The notes under the pieces: model-generated
Databases searched by the model: none
Told to the model about the DNA's origin: nothing
The model's input: the letters and a program-made list of their open reading frames with translations, nothing else
Translations under genes and position numbers: made by a program
Shown: positions 33,982 through 50,107 of the stretch, piece after piece
How the letters are laid out: every line of letters begins with the position of its first letter
Position numbering within the stretch: the first letter of the stretch is position 1
From: Chrysomallon squamiferum
Lineage: Eukaryota > Mollusca > Gastropoda > Neomphalida > Peltospiridae
Reading direction: 5' to 3'
Assembly (NCBI GenBank): GCA_012295275.1
Contig: CM022673.1
Coordinates: 4,314,605-4,378,604, forward strand
DNA: 64,000 bases

Positions 33982-35173
33982 GAAATTAAAATTAAATAAA
34001 TAAATAAGCACTAAAAGAAAAAGGATCCTTTGATTTTTTTTTCCCTGTTCACTTAACTCTTTTGCTCCACAGTGCTTCTTAATCAGTTATTCAGGTGAGC
34101 CCATTGTTGGTCGTAATATGTCAATAAATCACTAACACGAGTGTGAAGCCTCTGGTAAAACAAACTTATTCTCACATATAAGTTACTGTCTCGATTTCAC
34201 TGTATTTTTTATTAGCTTTATACAAAAAAAAAAAAAAAAAAAATAAGAGAAGTAAAAATTAAACTAAATATCGAAAGTTGCATTTTCAAAACAAAAAGAA
34301 GAAAAACAGGCGTGGAAAGAACCCGCACGAACTTAATCACAACGAGGTAGCGATGACAGTGGTGTTCATATGTGCATATTTCAATCTTTGTACCCCTGAT
34401 CCACATGATACACAATACTTGATTGATAAAAATAACTGTAACAGTGACGACGCGATTCAGTATTAATATATACAAAAAGTTATTAAGAATTTCACACAAA
34501 ACCGGAGATGAATTATATATATATGTACGCAAATGAAAGGAAAATATATTGTTATTGGATTCCTTTATTGCCTTCGAGCTTTTTAAACAGACAGCTGTGA
34601 CCACTGATAATTTAGAAGCCTCTCTTGTTTGTAAATCGCATACATTTACATATGCAGATAACCCTTTCGACACCAGGTGACAGAGCTGTTTCAATCATTA
34701 TCAGTACTGACTTAAAACATACGAAATAAAGACTTCGGGTCATATAATTTATATATATTCATATGTATCTTTGTTTATTTAAGGTCCAATGTCGTTAGTT
34801 TAAAATACAATCTAATACATACCAGTTTAATATGCACGAATAATCCTCTGTATATGCACATGCTGTCGTTTTATTACCACATTAAATAAATAAACTGTTT
34901 CAAAATAACATTCATACGTCAGTAGTGCATGACGCTTCACATATTTTAACCTGATATTTCGAATATATCTTGTCGCATATGTTATCTGATGTTCGAAGTG
35001 GATTGTTTTTTTGTTGTTTTTTGTTTGTTTGTTTGTTGTTGTTGTTGTTGTTTTTGCTTTTTTTTTATTTATTTATTTTTATATGTATATATTTCATTTA
35101 TAATGGTCTCCTAAATCCGGAAATTTTCATTATATTTATATTAAATTTATTTATTTATTTATCTATTTTATTT

Positions 35174-35208
<35 letters not shown>

Positions 35209-35872
35209 CATATATTTATTTATATATTTATCCTCTTCTTCTTCTTCTTCTTCTTCTTCTTATTATTATTATTATTTATACTTGAAACGTTTAATAAATT
35301 GTTACTCTTTAAATTTTAACTGTTTTAAAGTCCACAAGAACTTAGCATTACGTAATCATTCTGACGTAACAGTGTGTTACTATAAATATATATAATGCAA
35401 GAGATCGCCGTAATTATATACAAGATCTATTAACATTTCTGTAAGTGTTAGGTCCATAATTCAAAGATCTAACTCGTCTAATATTAATATTTAATTTAAT
35501 TTTAATTTTAATTTATTTATTTTTGTATTCTTCTAAACACAGGTCAGAAAACTGAAAACCAATAAGTTGAATAACTTTAAACGTATTATGGTCTAAAATA
35601 TTCATGCCAGTCAGTGCTATAGGTTATTATTATCGTGTTGCTGCTGCTGTGTCTGTCAAAGAATATAATATATATATATATATATAGCAATAATACTAAC
35701 AGAAAAAGTAGTAACAACAACTACATATATATGTCAGAATGATTATCCGTCCCGAGGCCACCCAAACAACATTATCAAAATTGTATCTTAATAATACTTA
35801 CAACTCTTAATTGGTCTTATTCTGTATTGGAGCGTTTGTTCCGAAGAAGGAAAGTAAGAAAGATTATACAAA
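33306..35872. other. Divergent intergenic region between GT92 and SARNP
   Basis: No gene is seen. It holds poly(T) tracts at about 33489-33510 and 33944-33977, a TTC/TTA compound repeat at about 35230-35278, and TA runs. Promoters of the minus-strand GT92 gene and the plus-strand SARNP gene should lie at its two ends. The sequence AGAAGGAAAGTAAGAAAG lies just upstream of the SARNP ATG. Confidence 0.4.
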
Positions 35873-38800
35873 ATGGCAGACGAATCACTAAGTGTGGAAA
35901 ACGTATCAAAACTTAAGGTATATTTAGTTGCTAACATTGAATTGGTACATTTTAAGTTATTTAAAATTTACAGAAAATATGACAGTAGATAAGTACATAT
36001 CTACTTAATATTCGAATATTATCTTGTACGCAATACGTTTCCAGGGTGACTGGGTCTTTTGGATTTTGAACATTCTCAGATTCTGATTCTCATTACGAAA
36101 TTATTTTTAAAATTATAAATAATAATAATGAAAATAAATATATAAACAAATTTGCCTCTTCTATTATAAATGGCACATTTATAAATATTCGTACTAAAAC
36201 GAGTAATAGATAGTAATCGCCATAATTATAGTAATTATGATACATTGACGATCTGTTCACACTGTTGACTGTTGTGTTGATCAATATCTCAATCTGGTTT
36301 TTCATTTAGCCGATTACTGCTAAAATGAAATTAGGTTTATATCTAAAACTTGTGTAAATATAATAAATTATGTGATATAATGTGATGAAATATTACATTT
36401 ATATAAATATAAGTTAAAATGCTTAAGAAATCTATTTTATTATATATTTCATTATTAGACCTTGTCCAAAAATCTATATAGATAATCATTTTGCCCCATG
36501 AGTTTTAGTGAATTTATATATTAAATTATTGGTTTTAAAATTTAATGTGTTGTGTACCTTTAGTGAATGCTGATACCAGTGCAACAGCAGTAATGAATAG
36601 TGACTTCCCCTGTACTTGAAATGATCACTTAAGCATTCTCAATAATTAAATTATATTACAGGCTTTAGTTTTACTGATAATGATATGTTTTCATTTAGCC
36701 AGTGCTATACCTGCATATTCTCTCCTTTACGTAATTACATTTTTTGGCAATTACTTGGTGATTCTGACCTTAGTGATGAAGAAGTTAAAACACCATAAAA
36801 AAAAACTATCACTAGAGAAAAAAGTAGCACTTAATCACAGTCTTGTTCCTCCTAATGGCTAATTACAATGGGGGTGGGGGAAGATTTTCAGATTTAATAA
36901 ATATAATTAAATAAAATATTGGTTTTTATCTTTTATATATATAAATATGGATTGGTTGGAGTGATTATATATTTTTTGATCAACCGTGATGACATCCATT
37001 GTAAATTATTAGCAGTTTTTACTTGTTTTTATTTATTTATTTATTATAATTATTTTTGCATGGAGGTGAGAAGCAGGTAAGAGTGAAATAGTTGATCTGA
37101 CATGAAAAGAACTGAGCAAGTAAAATCAGTTGGACCTTAAGAAGTGTCTTTAATAAACAGTAAGTGTATTAACTGGAAAATGGCTTCCAAAGTGAATTTG
37201 TGAATCAGGTCACTATGAAAACTGAAAATGCTATGTTCTTGCATCGTTTGTTTATAAACCAAAATAAGTGCAGCAGATCAGGAGTTTTCCTTCATTTTGT
37301 CTTTGAGTGTCATTCTTAAATATAATTATTTAGTTTTAATTATTTGCCTTTCATACATAGGTACATGTGTACAGGTAAAACAAATTCGTAAACTAAAAAA
37401 GTTCAGCAAGTTTTGGTAAATGACTGTTGCTTCCAAATAAATAAAAATGAAATGATAAAACTTGGTTAGTTGCATGTGCCCAGCCGCTTTGGGGAATGAA
37501 AAGAACACCATTTGTCATATCGCATGCAGCTATGTTTATTGCATGCTGTCACAGATATGCATTCAATATGGATGTAATGAAATCACATTTTGATGCACTG
37601 AACCAACATTATCCAAAAACAAAAAGAAGAAAAACTACATCATGAAGCAATGGGACAGCTTAACGCTGGCCAGTGTGTACAAGATGTCACTCAGTACTTT
37701 CATGTTCATGACAGTACCATATCATGACTCTGAAAATGCATACACCAAGCTGGGCAAGTGTGAGATCAACCATGTTCTGGTAGACCACAATTAACTACTC
37801 CAAGGAAGGATAGGTATTTAGTGACGTCATCTCAACAACACAGGTTCAAAGTGCTCCATGTTTACCCCATACTTTGCAGCAAACCACAGCCACTAGAACT
37901 CATGCTGAAACTGTCTGTAGCCATCTCCATGCTGCTGGATTACAGGAACGTCACCCTGTTGTAACTGTTCTCGTGACAGCATGTCACCTTCAGGAACATC
38001 TGAGATGGGCCAGAACTGGCGATGCAGACAATGGGATCAGACATTATTAACCGATGAATCCAGGTTTTGTGTTCAGTTTGAAGGTGATGGGGAGAACGAT
38101 ATGGTGCACATGTCATTCAGCATGACCAATATGGTGGTGGCAGCATCATGGTCTTGGCTGGCATTCATGGTAGAGGTGAAACAGATCTCGTTTTCATTCA
38201 TGGAAACATGACTGTTCAATGTTATTGCGATGAGACCATTGCACCAGTGGTTATTCCAGTTTTACAGCAGGATGTCTGTTTAAACATTACAACACTAGAC
38301 CACATACTGCTTGGCTAACTACTAATCTTGATTGGAACCACATCCAAATGTTGAACTGACCACCAAAGTCTCCTGTCTTGTCCCCAATTGAGTGTGCATG
38401 GGTCCCACTGGGCTGCAGGGTACGGAAAATTAATGCTGTCATTAGAAGCATGAGATAACAATGTACTGCTGTCATTAATGTTGCTGGTGCACACACACAC
38501 AATATTGAGCCTCCCTCACCATTTTGGTAGATGTACCCCTCCATTTCATCAGTTGTCATTAAAGTAATGACATTGATACTGTGACATGTTACTGCTGGCT
38601 ACATTCAGAAATGCTGTATCAGTGAAATAATGTGTACAAATAAATTCAGGTTGTCTGTTATGTTATACATAATAACTGTTAAACGTGTTTGGCACAGTTT
38701 GGTGTTTTTATAAGCCTATGGCATGATGAAAAACTTCAAATAAAAGTTTTTGGAAAGAAACCTCCAAACCAACTGATTAAATATACTCCATCTATTTTAT

Positions 38801-40343
38801 ATCCTACATCTGTTGTATGAATTGACATCTTAAGTAAATCCATCAGAACTTTATGATACTGTATTTTATAGTAAGTATTATATTAACTAAACATGACTAC
38901 ATTTTTTATAAATAGACCAAAATAGTTTAAAGATTGATTACAAAATTTACAGTGAGGTGTTCCTAAGTTACTACACTTAGTTTCAGATTTCATAAATTTG
39001 TTAATGCCTTTATTCACCATCACTGTTACCATGTTCCTGACATCAGCTGTGATCCCTGTGAAAGTGTTGCATCTTTGATGTATCATACTGTTTTTTTCAT
39101 CAAAGATTCAAACTCAACCAGCTACGAAGTCTTGTACTTTCTACTTCAAATTTTTCAGATGACAGTACCAGCCTTGTTAATAATGAATTATTTTAAATTA
39201 AAATGATTAGCTTTGACTTACATTTTGTATATTTTCAGGTCACTGATCTTAAGAAAGTGCTGAAAGAAAGAGGTCTGAGTGTAGTTGGAACTAAATCACA
39301 GCTAGCCGAACGATTACTGCAGTCTATATCTGAGTCTGGAGCAGAAATGCTAGGTATAAAATAATAAAAGCTTTTTTATTTGTAATTTAAAAAAAAGTAA
39401 AACACTCACCCTTTTTAAGTTTTTATGCATCATCATAATTATCTAACTCCATTGCATATCTGTCCATCGAAACAAATTTACTTGAATGATATTGGATTTT
39501 TGATTTTAAAAAATGCTGTTTTTCACTGTCAGTTGGGTTTTAAAGAGGACTGGTCTTTTCTTGAAGCCTCAGCCAATGGCCATGTTACACATGTTGCTGA
39601 GGAGTATTTTGTTATAAAAAATGCTAATTCAGTGATAACACGGCCATTTACGGCATTAGCTTTGGTTGCATGCATATAATAAGTGAACTACTGTATCTAA
39701 TATTAGTACTGTAATAAATAGCAAACATGTTTATGAAATCAAATCTGGTTTCCACAGGTTTATGCAACAGTTGTTAATATATAACTGTCATTTTTGTCTG
39801 GGAAATAAAAACAAACAACAACTGGGGTATATGTAAATGACAGTTAGGAATAACTGAATATTTGTTAGTTAGGAATGTTATACATTAATAATTCCATGAA
39901 TAAAACTGCCTCTCCAAAAAAAAAAAAAGTCCCTCATAATATAACAACAGAATTCACTAATTGTCAAATATTAATGACAGGACATTCATTTATTAATTAT
40001 TATTATTTATCTGCCACGTATTATAAACTGTTTATTTCAATGGCAGATTCATCAACCACAGAGGATATTGGTTTGGATGACCACCTAGAAGTCAGTCTGG
40101 AGGTAAGCTGTAAAACAGAATTAAAAATATTTGTGATTCACTTTGGTGAAAGCTTTGATTCATAAACAAATCAATAGATTAAAAATTAACTATAACAAGC
40201 AGAATTGTGGACATTTTTTACTTATGCATTAAAATAATTAGCCTCTGATAAAACAAATTTTTCACCTCTAGTATTTTCATATTGTTGATTTATCAAAAAT
40301 GATCTTTTGTATAATATCCAGTTATTTCTTTGTTTCTGTCTAT

Positions 40344-40391
<48 letters not shown>

Positions 40392-43300
40392 TATATATAA
40401 TTATCTCTGGTACTTTTTCAAAGTTTATTTCATATTTCAAAATTCAATTATTTCTATTTTTTATAAAATGTACATTATTATTAGACATACTGTGAAAAGT
40501 ATGAAGATCATAAAACGTGTATCTAATCATAAATGTTTAAATAATGTGTTGAATATTTTAATTTTAACATACTTGTATACACAGTAATTAAATATGTATG
40601 TATATAACAGATGTCTTTACTATAAATGTTATTTTGTTTTGTTTGGAGGATTTCATATATTTTGTTTTTGCTATAAGAATTAAATTATGTATGTGTACAT
40701 ATATTTATATACATGTATACATCATTACATGTTTGTTTACATATACATAGTATTTTTTTTAAGACAAGTATTTCATTTATAAAATAAAATGTATTTAATC
40801 ACACACACACACCCACAGACATAATTAAACGTATGTTGCTGTGTTATTTTTTTTTTATTATTATTATTTTTTTTTTATCTTCTTTCTTTATTTTAATCTC
40901 TCACCAATAATTTATTTTATTTTAATGGGGTTTTTTCTGTCTGTAGGATGATCTCATAAAAGCTGACAAAAAATCAGCTGTAGAAGAATCTGCTGAACCA
41001 CCTATTAAAAAAATTTCTTTTAACTCCAGGTAAAAGCATATAAATGTTTAAATTTGTATTAATATTAATAAGATGTATTAAATAGTGTGTGACATACATT
41101 CATGCATATATTCATATGTAATATGCTCTATCTATTCTTTTTTGAAGTAATTCATGTGAAACAAATTAAAATTGATCATGATCATAAATAATATCTTTAA
41201 CATGCTTTTTGTCCCATCTGAGAAATACTTCTATTGTTTAATTATTATTTTATAACTAGTCAGTCAGTTAACAGACATTTTTAGCTATCCATTATTAATT
41301 TATACCATGACTTACAATGTTTTTATTTTTCTAACAATAACAGTGAGCCAGAACCAACAGAGAAGAAGAAAATTGTTATTTCTGCAGTTCCAGAATCAGA
41401 GGTAAATATTTAAGAAAATTTGTTGTATGTGTGTGTATATACAAATATATACGTACTTTGCATTGCAAAAAACACATTTTGGAACTTTCTAAAGACATGG
41501 ATATTGTCTATAACTTTCAAGTTAATATCTAAAGTTGTTTTTATACAACACCAAAATCAAAATTTGATCTTGCAGATTGCAAATGCTTAATGTCCTCTTA
41601 TCATTCATCTGCTTGAATAGATGATCAATATGTCATCCATTTTCCCTGTTGACTGCTTGTAGTCGCTTTTTTCAAGATAAAATGCAGCTCTGAAAATCCT
41701 AAATAATGATCTTTATCCATTTTTCCTTGATTTAGTGCGGTGCATTTATTTTGGCCACCTGAAATACATATATATATATATTATATTGAGATTATATATA
41801 TATATTATACTGAGATTTGTCTATCTGTTTCATTTTATTGATAGGATGTTCCATTGTTGTTACATCCTAGTTACATTGTAGTTCTCAAGAATTTTTTTTA
41901 TTTATTCATTATAAAAGAATTTGTACACCACTTGACTTGATTAATTTCTCTTGATAATAAAAAATGTATAGTTATTTAATTTAATGGTGTGTTGATATGA
42001 AAAAATATACATTCAAGGTGCAGCAATAATATTAAAACACATTATTTAGAAAAAGTTAATGCCAAATGTTTGTTATTACAGCTGTACAAAGAACACAGGA
42101 ATATTTGCACATATAAAAAGTTTTGTATTTTTAACTTTTAAATTTTTGTGTTTTTTTTAATATTTGTTTTTGCAGAGGCTGAAACGTCGAGCAGAAAGAT
42201 TTGGTTCAATGTCTGAAGATGCAAGGAAAAAGGCTAGAGCAGAAAGGTTTTGATATTCATATATATATATATATTGGTTTTTTTGTTGTTATTTTATTTT
42301 TATTATTTTTCTATTTTTTTTATTTTAAATTTAATTAATAAACTTTTGTAGGAATTACGTTGGTTTTGCTTTTTTCTCATTGCTCACAAAGATTTCTTTT
42401 TTGATAAATGACAAAAATAACAATTTTAAAAAATCTTATGTTATGTTTACATAAATCGGTTATTTAAAATATTAATGTTTACAAGATGTAATAAATGGTG
42501 TATATATAGCTTAAATTTAATGTATTATTAAATGTTTTAAAATTTGTATTTCAGATTTGGTTTAACTGCAGCTACAACAAATAACACAGCAAAAACAAAC
42601 AATATCAAACAGTCTACACCAATTGTACAAACTGTGAGTTCATTTCTGTAAAGATTTAAAAGAATCATTGTTAAAAATAAACATTTCACTTCTTCAGTTT
42701 GCAATGTGTGAGTTACTTCCCTTGAGTAGTTCACTTTAATAAACTTGAGTTTATTTCTTTATAGGATCATTGTTAAAATAAACATTTTAATTTTTTCAAA
42801 CAATTTTTGTATACATGAGTTACATCCATTATAAGTTCACTTTAATAAATTGAAGCAAGCATGCGAAAGTGGCAGCTGTGTTAAATATTTGTCATATTAG
42901 TGAAAGTCTTATAAAGTGTCGTTAATTTTTAAAAATATTTGTAATACAAGAGTTACATCCCTAGATAAATTCAACATAATGAATTCAACTTATAAAGAAA
43001 ACATTTTTTTTTTTTTTTTTATCTTAGTTCCACCTAACCTTTGAAGACTGTTACTCAAATTTTATACTTTAACACAGTGTTTTTGACATTCAGATTATGT
43101 AAAATCTTGTTTTCCAGGCTTCAGAGATAGAACGACTGAAAAAGCGAGCAGAAAGATTCGGCACGACTGTCTCACCTGCTCTGTCAAAGGTCAGCTTCTT
43201 TTTGTGATCTATGAGAATCAGTTTCAAATGACCTTTCCTCTCTGGTCATTTCTAGACACGTTACTGTTCACATCTGTTTTTCTCTGTCACAAAATGAACA

Positions 43301-44703
43301 TGCACTGTACAGTTAACCTCGTAATGTTTATTGGATTTTTTTTGATGTGTGAAATAATTTAGGGTTAATTAGAAGATAGAATTCTATTACAAATCACTGA
43401 GTCTCAGGGCGCATGTTAGTCCGTTCACACTTTCACACACACGCACATGCACACACACATACACATGCAGCCATTGGACCCTTTTCCAGTTGCTGCCAGT
43501 ATTCTTAAATTGGTTTATCAAAAATGTTTTGTACACTTTAATTTCTGAAAAATGCACATAAAAGATGTCTTGCTGTTTATAGATAAAAAAAAAATCCTTG
43601 GTGTTGACAGATAAAAAGAAAACTAGCTGTTGGCAGGTAAAAGATCATTGTGGTTGACAAAAGATCCCATGGTGATAGCAGATAGAAGATCTTTTCTGTT
43701 GACAGTTTAAAAAAATCCTTGCTGGGGAATGATAAAAGATTACTGCTGTTGACAAAAGATCCCTTGCTCTTAACAGACAAGTGTAACTTACGTAAAATCT
43801 CAGATTTACTCTCTCATATAATCATTAGATGAACACCCACATATTCAGCATCTGTTAACATTTTACAGAAAAATTTTACTGGCTTAGTTTTTTTTATTCA
43901 TTTGTTCAACATGTAGTTAAATAATTCTTACTCTGAATTAGCAGTTTAATCATTATCAAAATGTTATTTTGACCCAGTAATAACAGTTTTCTCATAGGAT
44001 TAACCAAATGATTCAGAATTTCACATGTCAAGTGTCTTTATGTTAGGTTGAGGAACAAATGAAGCTAAGTAAAAGACAACAGAGGTTTGGTATACTAACA
44101 TCAACTTCAGTGAACACATTGAAGACTTTGTCTAATGATGTAAGTTCAGATTGGACTGCATACATTTTCTCCAATTCCAACCAACTAAAATAGAAATAAT
44201 TTTTGGATGAATTGTTTGATAAATTTTTTCATTCAGATTAGAAAAGACTGAGATGTGTTTTTTCGTCATTTTCTTTTATTTTTTCCCACAATTTCCCACA
44301 CTTTAGCTACACAAGAAAATAAAGCACTGATTATTAGATATAATTTATTATATTAAAATTATTATAATTTTATATGATATAATATTTATTTTGGTATCAT
44401 TAGTGTAATGCACAGTGATGAATTTTTCTTTTTACTTTTATTTAGATTAAGTTAATTTTGAAATTCTGCATAAAATTTTTAAAATATATATATATATATA
44501 TACACATATACAGATTTTATTTAGAATTCAGTTAATTTGTTTCATTTTTACTTTGATTTTACAGCAATAAATACTATATTATTAATATTTTTTTAACATG
44601 TTTCAAAATTATCTGCAATTTAATTAATTTGGATTTTATTTTTATAATATATTTTCAGGATCTGAAAAAAAAGAGAGCTGAGAGATTTGGATTGGCGAAA
44701 TGA
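35873..44703 (+). CDS. SARNP: SAP domain-containing ribonucleoprotein (SARNP/CIP29/Tho1), 10 exons
   Basis: Exons: 35873-35917, 39239-39353, 40047-40102, 40947-41029, 41344-41401, 42176-42246, 42555-42633, 43118-43189, 44047-44139, 44659-44703; all GT-AG and phase-consistent, 238 aa (human 210). SARNP is a nuclear mRNA-export factor that binds the helicase DDX39B/UAP56 and acts with TREX. The N-terminal SAP domain (residues ~8-45) reads VSKLKVTDLKKVLKERGLSV followed by VGTKSQLAERLL, and should bind nucleic acid. An acidic linker follows, then IKKISF. The C-terminal half carries five RFG-type motifs: LKRRAERFG, RAERFG, LKKRAERFG, KRQQRFG and KKKRAERFG. In SARNP/Tho1 these repeats contact DDX39B. 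The product ends RAERFGLAK, matching the human RAERFGIA end. A poly(A) signal lies at 45010-45015. Confidence 0.95.
37641..38652 (+). pseudogene. Decayed Tc1/mariner-type transposase in SARNP intron 1
   Basis: Conceptual translation in shifting frames gives Tc1-like pieces in the right order: a helix-turn-helix-like GQLNAGQCVQDV with VHDSTIS, then LTTPRKDRYLV, then the catalytic-region LLTDESRF, a GGGSIMV-like stretch, and LSPIE-like LSPIEC. Several stops and frameshifts break it, so it cannot make transposase. Stop- and CpG-loss changes (CA/TG excess) suggest long decay. Terminal repeats were not found with confidence. It lies in the 3.3-kb first intron of SARNP, in the same orientation. Confidence 0.75.
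40348..40388 (+). repeat. (CA)n microsatellite
   Basis: About 20 CA units in SARNP intron 3. Reading frames across it encode only HT or CV runs and are not genes. Confidence 0.9.
43563..43765 (+). repeat. Degenerate minisatellite in SARNP intron 8
   Basis: Seven or so worn copies of a ~25-30-base unit of the type GTTGACAAAAGATCCCTTGCT, with variants such as GTTGGCAGGTAAAAGATCAT and GTTGACAGTTTAAAAAAATC. Not coding. The GTTGACA...AGAT core recurs in the 41-bp minisatellite near 49.6-50.0 kb. Confidence 0.6.
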
Positions 44704-45009
44704 ATTCAATACATGTATCATAATATCTGCTTTCATCTTGTATATGTGAAGTTCTTGTTACCATTTGAACATTTGTTTTCAAGGAATCACAAGTTCTCTT
44801 GGTCTGAATCATCATTTTAAAATTCATTCTTAATAAGACTTTTGACTTTGATATTAGGTTCATTAGCATTATGTTTTTGTAGAGATTCTGGAAAGTAATG
44901 GAAGAAAAATGTTCATTTGACACAATTTAAATATAGCAGTAAGTTCTGTTTACATCAACCATGTTCATAATACAACTTTTTAATGAGATTTTCATGTTAC
45001 CTCAAGTAA

Positions 45010-45015
45010 AATAAA
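45010..45015 (+). terminator. Candidate poly(A) signal of SARNP
   Basis: AATAAA about 310 bases after the SARNP stop codon. Further AATAAA hexamers occur downstream, so a longer 3'UTR is possible. Confidence 0.5.
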
Positions 45016-49154
<4,139 letters not shown>

Positions 49155-49230
49155 TTGCAAGAAGAGATAATTTATACATACCTTCTCCTTGTTATGGCAG
49201 TGAAGTGTCGTGCTCGCATCGGTCATATTT
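49155..49230. repeat. 77-bp direct repeat, copy 1
   Basis: This stretch, TTGCAAGAAGAGATAATTTA through GCATCGGTCATATTT, is almost identical to 50031-50107, with two or three differences. The second copy forms the right edge of the 41-bp minisatellite, so this looks like the array edge copied about 0.9 kb to the left, or the original left edge. Confidence 0.85.
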
Positions 49231-49509
49231 CGGGTGTGTGTGTGTGTGTGTGCGCGAACGCGCACGCATACGCCACACGCAAACACACAAGTACCATTAC
49301 GACGTTACACGATGTAACAGCGTCGAATGTAATTATGTGAGATCAAATAGATGAAAGAAACTGCATAATTTATACATCATTTTACGAACGCATTTTTATT
49401 TCATTTACAGTAACTGGCTGATGAAAAAAAAAATTCATTCATTTTGTGCCGGTGATAATCTCGGGCCAGGGACACATACCACAACCCCACTCGCCTTTTT
49501 TAAAACTTT

Positions 49510-50107
49510 TTATAAGGATGTATTTTATACATACCTTCCTATATCTGTTGCCAGGAATAGACTGTTTAAACTATATTCTCATTCCTATGGATAAGAAAAA
49601 ATATTTAATACATATCTTCGCTTGTTTATTGACAAGAAGAGATATTTTATGCGTACGTTTTTTTCCTTTTGACAATAAGAGAGATTTTATACGCACGTTC
49701 TCTTTTCTGTTGACAATTAGAGATATTTTAAACGTACGTTCTGTTTTCTGTTGACAAGAAGAGATATTTTATACGTACGTTCTCCTTCCTGTTGACAATA
49801 AGAGATATTTTATACGTACGTTCTGTTTCCTGTTGACAATAAGAGATATTTTATACGTATGTTCTCTTTCCTGTTGACAGTAAGAGATATTTTATACTTA
49901 CGTTCTGTTTCCTGTCGACAAGAAGAGATATTTTGTACGTACGTTCTCTTTTCTGTTGACAGTAAGAGATATTTTATACTTACGTTTTCCTTGACAAGAA
50001 GAGAACTTTTAAACGTGTTTCCCCTGCCTATTGACAAGAAGAGATAATTTATACATACCTTCTCCTTGTTATGACAGTGAAGTGTCGTGCTCGCATCGGT
50101 CATATTT
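49510..50107. repeat. 41-bp minisatellite array
   Basis: About 13 units of roughly 41 bases, consensus TTGACAATAAGAGATATTTT followed by ATACGTACGTTCTSTTTCCTG. Central units (about 49720-49900) are nearly identical; the left units are strongly diverged and the right end has shortened units. The unit contains the palindrome ACGTACGT. Because 41 is not a multiple of three, reading frames change from unit to unit, and the frames seen are not evidence of a protein. Last unit and flank equal the 49155-49230 repeat. Confidence 0.85.

Noticed and set aside
36680-36862. A 60-codon hydrophobic reading frame in SARNP intron 1
   Set aside because: No family match, no splice support in frame, and it lies within an intron of a well-supported gene.
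39425-39679. An 84-codon frame in SARNP intron 2
   Set aside because: Random-looking composition, skipped by the phase-consistent SARNP model, no homology recognised.
49510-50060. A CRISPR-like regular repeat
   Set aside because: Units are contiguous with no unique spacers, and this is animal nuclear DNA.
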